Assembly: GCA_002967005.1 (NCBI GenBank)
Contig: PPEA01000148.1
Coordinates: forward strand, 1-64,000
DNA from: Mycobacterium talmoniae
GTDB lineage: Bacteria; Actinomycetota; Actinomycetes; Mycobacteriales; Mycobacteriaceae
Direction: 5' to 3'
DNA: 64,000 nucleotides
Shown here: positions 9,892 through 18,168 of the stretch, one piece after another
How positions within the stretch are numbered: the stretch's first letter is position 1
How the letters are laid out: the number at the start of each line of letters is the position of its first letter
Made by a program: the position numbers and the translations under genes
Notes under the pieces: generated by a model
What the model saw: the letters and a program-made list of their open reading frames with translations, nothing else
Told to the model about the DNA's origin: nothing
The model's database searches: none

Positions 9892-9927
9892 TGGACATTT
9901 TTCGTCAATATGTCCATCTCATGTCCA
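9892..9927. promoter_or_regulatory. Inverted-repeat operator candidate beside the TetR gene
   Basis: TGGACAT at 9892-9898 is repeated inverted as ATGTCCA at 9910-9916, with an 11-bp spacer, and again as ATGTCCA at 9921-9927. The site begins 22 bp upstream of the TetR start codon, the usual position of an autoregulatory TetR operator. A TTGACA box follows at 9955-9960 for the divergent direction, and TGACAT (9983) and ATGTCA (10007) form another looser repeat. Confidence 0.55.
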
Positions 9928-10061
9928 TCGTGGAGATTTACCAGGTCAACGGTCTTGACAACTCGGGGATAGGCGCGTCAAATGACATATTACGAAAATT
10001 GTCAGCATGTCACACTCGGGCGGATTGGCTCGCCGGGGCATCAGTGAAGGGAGCCGACACC

Positions 10062-10169
10062 ATGACGATCACGCCACATGGGGCGGACTCCGGTGGTCGG
10101 CGCACTAGTGCGCAGCTCCCCAGGGAGCGGGCAGTATCTAGTTCCGGCAGCACCCACGATCGGCCGTAG
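10062..10169 (+). CDS. Possible 35-residue leader peptide or small protein
   Basis: A short frame beginning MTITPHGADSGG, preceded by an AGGGAG ribosome-binding site. It ends 2 bp before the next ATG (10172), and the genes that follow overlap or nearly abut in the same way. It has no recognisable domain and could be chance; the tight spacing and RBS are the only support. Confidence 0.35.
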   Translation: MTITPHGADSGGRRTSAQLPRERAVSSSGSTHDRP

Positions 10170-10171
10170 CC

Positions 10172-10360
10172 ATGTGGACGGTGATCACTAGTGACGGACG
10201 ACGGCTAGCGAATATCCGTTCGGAGGAGGATGCGCGCCGTACCGTCCATGCGCTGGGAACGACCCAGTGGCGTGGGCCGTCGTCGTGGGATGTGGTCGAC
10301 GACGACGGGTGCCGCTTCGTCGCCGAGATCAGGCATCGCAGGGAACGGCCTCGGCCATGA
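10172..10360 (+). CDS. Small protein of unknown function
   Basis: A 62-residue frame (MWTVITSDGRRLANI, later WDVVDDDGCRFVAEI) rich in charged residues, with no membrane segment or signal peptide. It starts 2 bp after the preceding small frame and overlaps the next gene by 4 bp (ATGA), the typical geometry of translational coupling. Its composition looks protein-like and it is the second of five tiny genes read in the same direction. No family was recognised. Confidence 0.5.
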   Translation: MWTVITSDGRRLANIRSEEDARRTVHALGTTQWRGPSSWDVVDDDGCRFVAEIRHRRERPRP

Positions 10361-10563
10361 TCGTCGGACGCAACCCGAGTACTCCGGTGATGGGCGACAC
10401 CGTACTGGCGCGAGCTGATCACCGCCGCGGCGTCGGCATCATCGTTGACTCCGATGCGATCCGGTACAAGGTCTACTGGCGCGACGGCACCGACACCCTG
10501 CGCTGGCACACGCGTCATGAATTGACCGTTCCGCGACTCGACTACGAACCGGGACGGCCATGA
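10357..10563 (+). CDS. Small DUF1918-like protein
   Basis: A 68-residue protein (MIVGRNPSTPVMGDTVLARA) with a central segment GVGIIVDSDAIRYKVYW and RDGTDTLRWHTRHELTV. The pattern of a short barrel ending in a 'V.W.DG' strand resembles DUF1918/KOW-like small actinobacterial proteins, a tentative likeness. It starts inside the previous stop codon (4-bp overlap). Function unknown. Confidence 0.5.
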   Translation: MIVGRNPSTPVMGDTVLARADHRRGVGIIVDSDAIRYKVYWRDGTDTLRWHTRHELTVPRLDYEPGRP

Positions 10564-10615
10564 CGCACGGGTGGTATCGAAGTTTCCCGCACGAGAGGCC
10601 CTGGGAGGCAACACA

Positions 10616-10816
10616 ATGCAATTCTGCATAGGCGACCAGGTTCGCGAAGGTCGGCGGGTCGGCACGGTCACCGACGTAGGCACCATACTCATCCAAGTCA
10701 AGACAACGATGGGCGCTTCGCGGATGGTCTGCCCGTGGGAACTTGTCAGGTTGCGCGCCTGTCACGACGGGCCCAGTTCCGACGCAGCGCAAGACCGCAA
10801 CATCCAGGAGCAGTGA
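10616..10816 (+). CDS. Small DUF1918-like protein
   Basis: A 66-residue protein starting MQFCIGDQVREGRRVGTVTD, with ATG 10616 preceded by GGGAGG at the right distance; an upstream in-frame start at 10571 lacks a good RBS. The 'IGDQV...G.VTDVG' start again resembles a small SH3-like barrel of DUF1918 type. It ends 5 bp before the next gene in the run. Function unknown. Confidence 0.5.
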   Translation: MQFCIGDQVREGRRVGTVTDVGTILIQVKTTMGASRMVCPWELVRLRACHDGPSSDAAQDRNIQEQ

Positions 10817-10821
10817 CCGCA

Positions 10822-11136
10822 ATGCCGAATGTAGAAGACGCAAACCTGGCTGCGGTCAGCACACCCACGGGGGCGCCGACCGTAGTCAGCACCGTCGACG
10901 AGGACGGCCGTCGGCGGATCAGTGTATTCGGCCCTGACCGGGCAGAAATCTGCGGCGCGTTCCAACCTGTCGACCGGCCCTACTGGTTGATGTACGTCAC
11001 TACCAGGATCGTCGATGGCGTTGACCGGTCCCAGCCCAACCGAATCCCGCGCCGCATTCCACTACCGACACTACGAGACGTCTACCAGTGGCTCGAACTC
11101 ATCGCCGGCCTGTACACGAGGGCGGCGAGCCAATGA
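10822..11136 (+). CDS. Conserved-looking protein of unknown function
   Basis: A 104-residue soluble protein (MPNVEDANLAAVSTPTGAPT) with a core VVSTVDEDGRRRISVFGP and RPYWLMYVTTRIVDG, ending YQWLELIAGLYTRAASQ. No domain was recognised. The start was placed at ATG 10822 rather than upstream because it falls just after the preceding stop. It overlaps the lipase gene by 4 bp, so it is probably co-translated with it. Confidence 0.55.
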   Translation: MPNVEDANLAAVSTPTGAPTVVSTVDEDGRRRISVFGPDRAEICGAFQPVDRPYWLMYVTTRIVDGVDRSQPNRIPRRIPLPTLRDVYQWLELIAGLYTRAASQ

Positions 11137-12230
11137 CCACCGCCGTGTCGATGCCGCTACCACCGACTACCCACCCGAGGTATGAGGCAGGCGCCGCGAG
11201 CCAGTCCGAGCCGAGTGTGGCCGGGCGGTTGGTGGCACTGATGTCGCGCCTGACGATTAGGCCCGCGCTGGCGCTCGGCAGCTATGTGCCCACCCTTCCG
11301 TGGCCGTTTGGTGTCGTTGAATTCGCCTGCAGCGTCGCAGTTCCGACCCCCGATGCCGTCCGGACGACCGTGGCGTTGCCGACGGCAACTGCGCAGCTTG
11401 TCCGCGCCCCCGGCGTCGTGCCGGCGGACGGCAGCCGGCGAGTGGTGCTCTACTTGCACGGCGGCGCGTTCCTGGCTGGTGGGGCGCACTCGCACGGTCG
11501 GCTGGTCACCGCGATCTCGCGATATGCCGACGCAGCGGTACTGGTGCCCAACTATCGGCTGATCCCCAAGCACTCGATCGACATGGCCCTCGACGACTGT
11601 CATGACGCCTACCGTTGGCTACGCGGACGCGGCTACGAGCCGGAACAGATTGTGCTAGCCGGTGATTCCGCAGGTGGGTACCTCGCACTTGCATTGGCCC
11701 AGCGGCTACAGGCCGAGGGCGAAACACCAGCGGCCCTGGTCGCGATCTCACCGTTGCTGCAGCTGGCGCAAGAACCCAAGCGGGCGCATCCCAACATCAA
11801 GATCGACGCGATGTTTCCGCCCAAGGCGTTCGACGCGCTGGTCGCGCTGGTCGCGGACGCCACCGCCAAGCACACCAATGACGGCAAGACCGAAGAAGCC
11901 TACGAACCACTCGAGCACATCGAACCCGGCCTGCCGCCAACGTTGATTCACGTGTCCGGGTCGGAGGCGCTGCTGCACGACGCTCAGTTGGCCGCCGCCA
12001 AGCTGACGGCGGCGGGTGTGCCTGCCGAGGTGTGCATCTGGCCAGGTCAGATCCACGACTTCCAGCTCTTGGCACCAGTGGTCCCCGAGGCCACCCGCTC
12101 ACTAAAGCAGATTGGTGAGTACATCCGTGCGGTCACGTCACGGCCCATGGAGCCACCGGCCAACGTTCAGCGTCAGGCAGGTCATCGGTTACTGCGGCCG
12201 CTGCCACGTTTGGTGGCCGAGGCCCACTGA
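11133..12230 (+). CDS. Alpha/beta hydrolase, HSL-family esterase/lipase
   Basis: A 365-residue hydrolase of the hormone-sensitive lipase (Lip/Nlh) family. The oxyanion motif HGG is at 109-111, the nucleophile elbow GDSAGG carries S179, and the histidine is H308 in GQIHDF. The acid normally in D-x-L-x-D is replaced by SEALLHD, so E278 probably serves. These enzymes cleave carboxylic esters of short or medium chains. The gene starts within the stop of the small gene before it (ATGA) and has a C-terminal tail of about 35 residues not needed for the fold. The substrate cannot be told from sequence. Confidence 0.85.
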   Translation: MTTAVSMPLPPTTHPRYEAGAASQSEPSVAGRLVALMSRLTIRPALALGSYVPTLPWPFGVVEFACSVAVPTPDAVRTTVALPTATAQLVRAPGVVPADGSRRVVLYLHGGAFLAGGAHSHGRLVTAISRYADAAVLVPNYRLIPKHSIDMALDDCHDAYRWLRGRGYEPEQIVLAGDSAGGYLALALAQRLQAEGETPAALVAISPLLQLAQEPKRAHPNIKIDAMFPPKAFDALVALVADATAKHTNDGKTEEAYEPLEHIEPGLPPTLIHVSGSEALLHDAQLAAAKLTAAGVPAEVCIWPGQIHDFQLLAPVVPEATRSLKQIGEYIRAVTSRPMEPPANVQRQAGHRLLRPLPRLVAEAH

Positions 12231-12390
12231 TGGAACTCACCACGCCAAACGGGCCCACCGGTGCCGTCGCCGGGGCGCCCACCGCGGAGGTGTCCACGCA
12301 GCGCAAATTCGGACACCGGTTCGTTTCACATGAGGCAGCGACGGGCCGACGGGCATTGACACGGCTGGGGGCGTCCCGTAACATCTGCCG

Positions 12391-12405
12391 ATTAGATCGT
12401 TCTAT
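12391..12405. promoter_or_regulatory. TAGANYGNTCTA-class operator upstream of a secreted protein and the mce operon
   Basis: TAGATCGTTCTA at 12393-12404. With flanks, ATTAGATCGTTCTAT is the exact reverse complement of 37315-37329, which lies in the promoter gap of the fadE pair 25 kb away. It is 68 bp upstream of the secreted-protein start at 12472. It fits the class of palindromes found at seven other sites in this window. Confidence 0.6.
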
Positions 12406-12471
12406 ACAGTTCGACGGCGGTAGTGCCGGATGGGGTATGCCGCTCTCACGCAAAGGATTTCCAGGACGACT

Positions 12472-12975
12472 ATGTCTTTGGCTACTGCGGTCCGTGGGAA
12501 GCGGTCGAGCCCCTGGCGTCGAGGTTGTCCGGTGATCTGGCGTGTGGTTGTGGCGGCGGCGACCATCGCAGTGACGGCAACGGTGCTGGCGCCTGTGGCG
12601 TCGGCAGACCCGACTGCCGACTTGAGATCGGCGGTACAAGCGAAACGTGGCGGCTGTCCGGCGCTGCAATCCGATCCGGTGCTCGACGGGGTTGCTCAGC
12701 GCGCCAACCTCGAGACGCAGAATTACGCTGGCCACACGGCGCGGTTCCAGCCGCTGGAAGATCCGATGCCGATGTTGCGCCACCTGTCGTACCCCGCGGG
12801 CAAGGCCAAACTGCTAGCCGGTTTCGCAGACACTCAGCAAAAGGCGATCTACGGGGCCGCGCTATTTGGTTGGGACACCATTCCCGACTGCACCTACACC
12901 CGATACGGCGCCGACGTGATGACCAACGCCAGCTCGGGCAACTCCACGGCCGCCATCGTATTGGCCGGCGACTAA
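12472..12975 (+). CDS. Secreted CAP-like small protein
   Basis: A 167-residue exported protein. A basic start followed by a hydrophobic stretch (VIWRVVVAAATIAVTATVL) and ASA-DP gives a signal peptide of about 45 residues. The mature part (RGGCPALQSDPVLDGVAQ, later DTIPDCTYTRYGADV) has two cysteines and resembles the short CAP-like exported proteins of mycobacteria, though the usual CAP catalytic residues are not clear. ATG 12472 was preferred to 12430 because the signal peptide then begins normally. It carries an operator-like palindrome upstream and precedes the mce operon. Confidence 0.7.
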   Translation: MSLATAVRGKRSSPWRRGCPVIWRVVVAAATIAVTATVLAPVASADPTADLRSAVQAKRGGCPALQSDPVLDGVAQRANLETQNYAGHTARFQPLEDPMPMLRHLSYPAGKAKLLAGFADTQQKAIYGAALFGWDTIPDCTYTRYGADVMTNASSGNSTAAIVLAGD

Positions 12976-13130
12976 ATGACCACGCTGACGGCAACCCGCA
13001 CCTGGACCGCGGAAAGTGTTGCAGGAAACGGAAACCGAGTCGCCGAGTCGGATCGCGATGGCGAACAGGGCGGGATCACCACGTCCGACAATTCGGCTTG
13101 CCAGATAGTTGTGGGCCAAGTAACATTCCC

Positions 13131-13162
13131 CCGACGACTGAGGCGGGTACCACAGTCGTCGG
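13131..13162. terminator. Stem-loop ahead of the mce operon
   Basis: CCGACGACTG (13131-13140) pairs perfectly with CAGTCGTCGG (13153-13162) across a 12-nt loop, in the 259-bp gap between the secreted protein and yrbEA. It may end the upstream transcript or act as a leader structure for the mce operon. There is no U-tract, as is common in mycobacteria. Confidence 0.45.
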
Positions 13163-13234
13163 ACCTCGCTGCGGGCGTATCTGCCGGCAGCTCGATCTCC
13201 GTCAGTACGCGATAGGGAACGAGCCAGCAAACAC

Positions 13235-14155
13235 ATGACAGTCACGAACACCGGTGAACGTCACGCCACAGCTGACGTGGACCGTGCGCCACGCGGCAGT
13301 GCCGGACTGCATCGGGGCGTCACAACGGCGAGTTCGATCCTCGGGCGCCCTCGGGCGCTTTTCCCGCGCCTGACGACGGTGCCGGTGGAGAGTACGAAAA
13401 CCGTGGGTCGCGCCGTTCTCATGGCAGCGGCGGTTATTCGCTACATCGTCCAGGACGTTATATCGCTGCGGTTCCCAGTCGGCGAAACCACAAACCAATG
13501 TTGGTCGCTCTATAAGGTGACCGCGCTGCCGGCCCTGTTGATGGCCATTCCCTTCGGCGGGATGGTGGCCGTTCAGACATCGGGTTTGATCAACCAGGTC
13601 GGGGCCGCGTCGATCGTGGGCGCGGCAAGCGGGGTTGGTGTCGTCCGCCAAGGCGCGCCGCTTACGGCGGGCTTGCTGATGGGCGGCGCCGCCGCGTCGG
13701 CCATCGCCTCCGACTTCGGTGCACGGGCGATTCGTGAAGAACTCGACGCGCTGCGGGTCATGGGAGTCGACCCGGTCCGAAACCTGGTGGTGCCACGGGT
13801 CGTCGCGTTGGTGATCCTTGCTCCGGTGCTGATGGCCGTCATCATCGCCTCGGCGGTGATCGCGTCATTCATCCTGGCGATCACGGTCAGCGACGTGACG
13901 AGTGGGAGCTTCTGGGCGTCGTTCGGTGCGTTCGCCAAGATGGTCGATGTTTGGTTCGCCATCGGTAAAGCGGTGGTGTTCGCGGCGATCGTGGGGATCG
14001 CGTCGTCGCTGAAAGGTATCGAAGCCAAGGGCGGGCCCCGCGGTGTTGCCGATGCGGTGAACGCGGCCGTCGTTGTGAACGTGGTCGGGATCGTCATCGC
14101 GAATCTGGTGATCACGCAGGTCCAGGCGATGTTCTTCCCCATGGCGGTGGCCTAG
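13235..14155 (+). CDS. yrbEA: YrbEA-type Mce transporter permease
   Basis: A 306-residue integral membrane protein of the MlaE/YrbE permease family, one of two that form the membrane core of Mce lipid importers. After a soluble N-terminus of about 60 residues come five or six hydrophobic segments, with the family's conserved cytoplasmic segment FGARAIREELDALRVMGVDP around 165-185. It ends 1 bp into the start of yrbEB, so the pair is coupled. The pair opens the operon, as in all mycobacterial mce loci. Confidence 0.93.
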   Translation: MTVTNTGERHATADVDRAPRGSAGLHRGVTTASSILGRPRALFPRLTTVPVESTKTVGRAVLMAAAVIRYIVQDVISLRFPVGETTNQCWSLYKVTALPALLMAIPFGGMVAVQTSGLINQVGAASIVGAASGVGVVRQGAPLTAGLLMGGAAASAIASDFGARAIREELDALRVMGVDPVRNLVVPRVVALVILAPVLMAVIIASAVIASFILAITVSDVTSGSFWASFGAFAKMVDVWFAIGKAVVFAAIVGIASSLKGIEAKGGPRGVADAVNAAVVVNVVGIVIANLVITQVQAMFFPMAVA

Positions 14156-15024
14156 TGACCGATAGGGTAGCGGCCCCGTCGCGATACCTCGACCAGTTTC
14201 GCTTCGTCGAACGGCCCCTGGCGGCTATGCAGACGCCCCTGCACACGGTCGGCGGCGCTGTGCTGTTCGTCGGCCAAGTCCTCTACCTCGCGCCGGTAAC
14301 CATCAAGCATTACCGCAAAGAGATCCTGGCCCGCATGATCAGCCTGTCTTTTGGCCGTGGTTCGCTGGTCGTCGACGGCGGCGTCATCAGCATTTTGACG
14401 ATCCTCGGCATTGCGATCGGCGCGTCGATCGCCATCGAGGCGTGGGCCACGTTGAACTTGCTGGGTTTCGGTGCGCTCTCGGGAATCGTGGGCGGACTGG
14501 CCAACGTTCGGGAAATGTCGCCGCTGGTCGCCGGGATCGCCTTTGCCGCGCAGGCCGGCTGCAGAATGACCGCCGAGATTGGTGCGATGCGCATCGCCGA
14601 GGAGATCGACGCCACCGAGGCGATGGGGTTACGCGCGCTTCCGTACGTGGTGGGTACGCGTTTCCTCGGCGCCTTGCTAATCGTGATCCCGGGGTATGCG
14701 CTCACGCTGCTGGTGAGCTTCTTCGTTTCCAACACGATGATCACCGCGATCTACGGATCGCCGAAGGGGACTTACCAGCACTACTTCGTGCAATTCCTGT
14801 CGCCGACCGACCTCATGTACTCCACGTTGAAGGCGGCGGTCTTCTGCGCCGCAGTGACGATAATTCACTGTTACTACGGCTATTTCGCGTCTGGCGGCCC
14901 AGTCGGGGTGGGCTTGGCTTCTGGACGCGCGGTTCGCGCAAGCCTGGTAGCGATCATGGTCCTGGACTTTGTCCTCACCGTGGCGTTGTGGGGTCTCAAG
15001 CCGACGTATCTGTTCACGGGGTAG
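14155..15024 (+). CDS. yrbEB: YrbEB-type Mce transporter permease
   Basis: A 289-residue partner permease, starting at GTG 14155 on the last base of the yrbEA stop. The conserved EIGAMRIAEEIDATEAMG segment, matching the EExDAxxxMG signature of the family, lies near residues 142-160, with hydrophobic stretches on both sides. With YrbEA and an ATPase encoded elsewhere it would power uptake of a lipidic substrate delivered by the Mce proteins. Confidence 0.93.
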   Translation: MTDRVAAPSRYLDQFRFVERPLAAMQTPLHTVGGAVLFVGQVLYLAPVTIKHYRKEILARMISLSFGRGSLVVDGGVISILTILGIAIGASIAIEAWATLNLLGFGALSGIVGGLANVREMSPLVAGIAFAAQAGCRMTAEIGAMRIAEEIDATEAMGLRALPYVVGTRFLGALLIVIPGYALTLLVSFFVSNTMITAIYGSPKGTYQHYFVQFLSPTDLMYSTLKAAVFCAAVTIIHCYYGYFASGGPVGVGLASGRAVRASLVAIMVLDFVLTVALWGLKPTYLFTG

Positions 15025-15035
15025 GTGTTGCGACG

Positions 15036-16175
15036 ATGACGATGCTACTTCGGGTGGACGAACAACGGCATGCGCGCATTCTCACCTTGATCGGTGCAGG
15101 GTTTTTTGCGGTACTTCTGATGGTGCTGCTGGCCTACGCCGTGATCACTCCGAGCGGGCGGGTGGCCAAGAACACTATTGCTGTGGCCATCGAGACGCCG
15201 TACGTGGGGCAGGGCGTCGACAACGGCACCGCGGTCATCTTGCACGGCGTGAAGATGGGCGAGGTCACGAGAATATCCAAACTCACCGGCAGTCGCGTGC
15301 GCATGGACGTCGAGTTGGAAAGCGGTGCCACCAAGGGTTTGACCGATGCCGTCGGCATTGATTTCCGTCCGGCCAACTACTTCGGCGTGACCGGCGTGAA
15401 TCTGCTACCCGCCGACCACGGCCAGGCCCTGCGTAACGGTGCGTCGATCAGCGTTACGCCGGCGGGAAACCTGACACTGCAGACGCTGCTGTATCGCCTG
15501 GGTGAGTTGTCGCACGACGTGGTCACGCCACAGTTGGTCAGCGTCATGGACCGCGCCACCCGCTACACCGATGCACTCAATCCGTTGTTTGAAACGATGA
15601 TTCTGGTCTCAACGACGGTCGCGGATATCCAGACGGTTAGCACCGAGCAGCTGTTACGAAACACGGCCGCGATCAGCGTGGGTCTGCCGCCTTTCCTGGA
15701 CGCGGCGATCAGCACCGGAAACGCCTACCTGATGAACGACGCCGGCGTGGGTTTCGACCCGGCCAAGAACCGGGAGAACAATACCCTTCTCCGGTACTAC
15801 GACGACCAGATGTTGAAGTACTACAACGAGACAAGTCAGCTGCTGGCCACCGATCCGGATAAGTTCGTGTTCGGCCGGTTCAGAGAATATTTCAAAGGCG
15901 CTCGGTTGGACCTGTTCTCCAGGTTCGGCGATCTGGAGGCGTCGCACATGTATGACCTATTCCCGCTGCTGGATCAGACGCGGGTCATGGCCGACGTCGT
16001 ACCACGGCTGGTGAACCCGGCCGACCTCGCCGACAAGCTGGGCGAACTGCGCTCGCGACTGGAACGCATGTATGCGGGTTCTGGGGACCAACGTGCCTTA
16101 CAGGTACGCATCGTGCTCGATGAGTTGCCTGGGGTCGCCGCACCGCTCCAGCTGATGCTGGGAGGGGCTGGATGA
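15036..16175 (+). CDS. mceA: Mce family protein A
   Basis: A 379-residue substrate-binding/tunnel protein of the Mce family. An N-terminal membrane anchor (about 14-38) is followed by the MCE/MlaD domain with the PYVGQGVDNGTAVILHGVKMG strand region around 50-72, then a long helical region. ATG 15036 was chosen since upstream sequence in this frame overlaps yrbEB and does not resemble Mce. It overlaps mceB by 4 bp. It is shorter than Mce1A of M. tuberculosis (about 450 residues). Confidence 0.9.
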   Translation: MTMLLRVDEQRHARILTLIGAGFFAVLLMVLLAYAVITPSGRVAKNTIAVAIETPYVGQGVDNGTAVILHGVKMGEVTRISKLTGSRVRMDVELESGATKGLTDAVGIDFRPANYFGVTGVNLLPADHGQALRNGASISVTPAGNLTLQTLLYRLGELSHDVVTPQLVSVMDRATRYTDALNPLFETMILVSTTVADIQTVSTEQLLRNTAAISVGLPPFLDAAISTGNAYLMNDAGVGFDPAKNRENNTLLRYYDDQMLKYYNETSQLLATDPDKFVFGRFREYFKGARLDLFSRFGDLEASHMYDLFPLLDQTRVMADVVPRLVNPADLADKLGELRSRLERMYAGSGDQRALQVRIVLDELPGVAAPLQLMLGGAG

Positions 16176-17203
16176 GAAAACACCTCGGAGCGCTGTGGAA
16201 ATTCGTTCTAGCGGTGGCGGTCAGCACGGTGCTGCTCATCGTCATCTCGAATGTGATCCGGCAACCGGTTTCAGGCGAAACCCGGATCTTCAGCGCAGAC
16301 TTCACCGACGTCTCCGGCTTACACGAGGGCGCCGATGTACGGGTCCGCGGTGTGCGGGTCGGCAAGGTGCAAGAGCTCGCACTCAAAAGGGAGGGCGAGC
16401 AAACTGTTTCGAACATCAAGTTCACGATGGAGCGCCGCTACAGCATCGTGCCCGAGACGCGGCTAGCGGTGAAGTTTCAGGCCCTCACCGGACTACGCTA
16501 CATCGACGTGGCCGGCGCGGCCGAAGGTGCAGCGGCCAATCAGATCACCAGCGTCCCGACGTCGATGACGGTCCCCTCCTTCGACGTCACCGTGCTGTTC
16601 AACGGACTCCAACCTGTTCTGGCGACGCTGGATCCCAGCGAGATCAACACCTTCACCGACAACGTGGCCACGTTCCTTGCCGGCGACGGCGATGGCCTCG
16701 GCCCGATGCTCGACAGCATCAAGAGGTTGACAGCCCTGGTCTCGGATCGAGAAGCGGTCATCGCCACGATCGTGCGCAATCTGGGACGCGTCGCTGAAGG
16801 GGTGCGGGGGAAATCTGATGCACTACCCAAGATCCTGGACCAGGTCAAGATAGTTGCCGATTCGGCCATGTTGGTTCTGGACGAGTTCCGGAAGTCGCAG
16901 ATCTACGGCCCAGCTTTCACGTCCGAGGTGGATCGCCTGCTTCGGGCGATGGGACTCGACTCGGGGGAGTGGACGGTCCCGAACTACAAGCCTGGGTGGG
17001 ATCCGGAAAAAGCGATCGACAAAGCAATCACCAATCTCTACAACGAGATGGACGGCGTCAAAAGAATACCGGTGGTCTGGGAGAACATTCCGGAGCCGCC
17101 GGTCGCGGGAGCCCCTGCTCCGTGTTCGAAGGGCCCAGCGCAGCTACCCCTTCCGATGGATGTGCTCCTCAACGGACGCAAGGTGGTCATATGCAATCAG
17201 TGA
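16172..17203 (+). CDS. mceB: Mce family protein B
   Basis: A 343-residue Mce protein beginning at ATG 16172 within the mceA stop. One N-terminal membrane segment (about 9-29) precedes the MCE domain (VSGLHEGADVRVRGVRVGKV near 48-67). The C-terminal part is helical and ends with a short Pro/Ala-rich stretch. It overlaps mceC by 13 bp, a strong sign of co-translation. In assembled Mce systems the six proteins form a hexameric conduit across the periplasm. Confidence 0.9.
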   Translation: MRKHLGALWKFVLAVAVSTVLLIVISNVIRQPVSGETRIFSADFTDVSGLHEGADVRVRGVRVGKVQELALKREGEQTVSNIKFTMERRYSIVPETRLAVKFQALTGLRYIDVAGAAEGAAANQITSVPTSMTVPSFDVTVLFNGLQPVLATLDPSEINTFTDNVATFLAGDGDGLGPMLDSIKRLTALVSDREAVIATIVRNLGRVAEGVRGKSDALPKILDQVKIVADSAMLVLDEFRKSQIYGPAFTSEVDRLLRAMGLDSGEWTVPNYKPGWDPEKAIDKAITNLYNEMDGVKRIPVVWENIPEPPVAGAPAPCSKGPAQLPLPMDVLLNGRKVVICNQ

Positions 17204-18168
17204 GGAGATCTTGGCGTAACCCGATGTTTTGGGGTGTCACCACGATCGCACTGACCGCGATCGTCACGCTGGTGGTGGGCTGGGTATACATCTCACCGCC
17301 GCACCAGCAGCTTGTCACGTTCTATACCGACGACGCGGCCTCGGTGCGGGCGGGCGATTCGGTTCGCGTAGCGGGTATCAACGTAGGAACGGTCAAGCAC
17401 GTCTCACTTGAGCCCCAGCACGTTCGTGTGCAGCTCTCGCTGAAAGACGACGTGTTCATCGGAGACCAAACCCAGGTCGATGTCCGGATGCTTACGGTCG
17501 TCGGCGGCTATTTCGTCACCCTCGTGCCGCTCGGTGATCGGCGACTAGGTCAACATCCCATCCCGGCAGACCGGGTCACGATGCCCTACAGCCTGGTTCG
17601 CACCCTGTCAGACGCAACGAAGATCACCGACCAAGTCGCACCTCGGCCGATCAACGAATCGCTGAGCCAGATTCAACAGGGTCTGGCGGGCAGCAACACC
17701 GAAATCCTGGCCAAGATTATCGACGCCGGCAACGGTGTCAGCGAGGTCCTCGAACGCCAGCGCGGCCAGCTGACCAAGATTCTCGAAATGTCGAATGAAT
17801 ACATCGGGACGATGAACGGAAACCGGGAACTGCTCGAGCACCTGATCTCCCGCATCGCCATACTCGAGGAAACACTTATCCTCTACAGCAAGGGATTCGG
17901 CTCGTCGATCGAAGGCCTAGGCAAGATCGTCGACGACATCTACCCACTCGTTCCCTTCTACTTTGAGCACCGGCAGGACTTTATCGACAGGGTTCGCGGA
18001 GTACTCGCCGAGTTCCAGACGGTCGCCGACCGCAATGGTGCGCTGGTGCGCTGGTTGCGGCGCGTCCGCGGACGGATGCAAACGACGCTCGACGCGCAAA
18101 ACGCCGGAACGCCGCCAGAACTCCTCGCAACAGATCTGTGTTTCCCGATCGAGGGGAGTCGCTGTTGA
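17191..18168 (+). CDS. mceC: Mce family protein C
   Basis: A 325-residue Mce protein (MQSVRRSWRNPMFWGVTTIA). The membrane anchor covers about 13-33 and the MCE domain follows (DAASVRAGDSVRVAGINVG around 47-66). ATG 17191 overlaps the mceB end by 13 bp; upstream sequence in frame is mceB antiphase and was discarded. The stop shares a base with the mceD start. Confidence 0.9.
   Translation: MQSVRRSWRNPMFWGVTTIALTAIVTLVVGWVYISPPHQQLVTFYTDDAASVRAGDSVRVAGINVGTVKHVSLEPQHVRVQLSLKDDVFIGDQTQVDVRMLTVVGGYFVTLVPLGDRRLGQHPIPADRVTMPYSLVRTLSDATKITDQVAPRPINESLSQIQQGLAGSNTEILAKIIDAGNGVSEVLERQRGQLTKILEMSNEYIGTMNGNRELLEHLISRIAILEETLILYSKGFGSSIEGLGKIVDDIYPLVPFYFEHRQDFIDRVRGVLAEFQTVADRNGALVRWLRRVRGRMQTTLDAQNAGTPPELLATDLCFPIEGSRC

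Noticed and set aside
12976-13215. A 79-residue gene directly after the secreted protein
   Set aside because: It contains the stem-loop region, has no ribosome-binding site of note and no protein-like features; kept only as a possibility.
14442-16175. An mceA start at 14442
   Set aside because: The first 198 residues overlap yrbEB in another frame and do not resemble Mce; the family begins at 15036.
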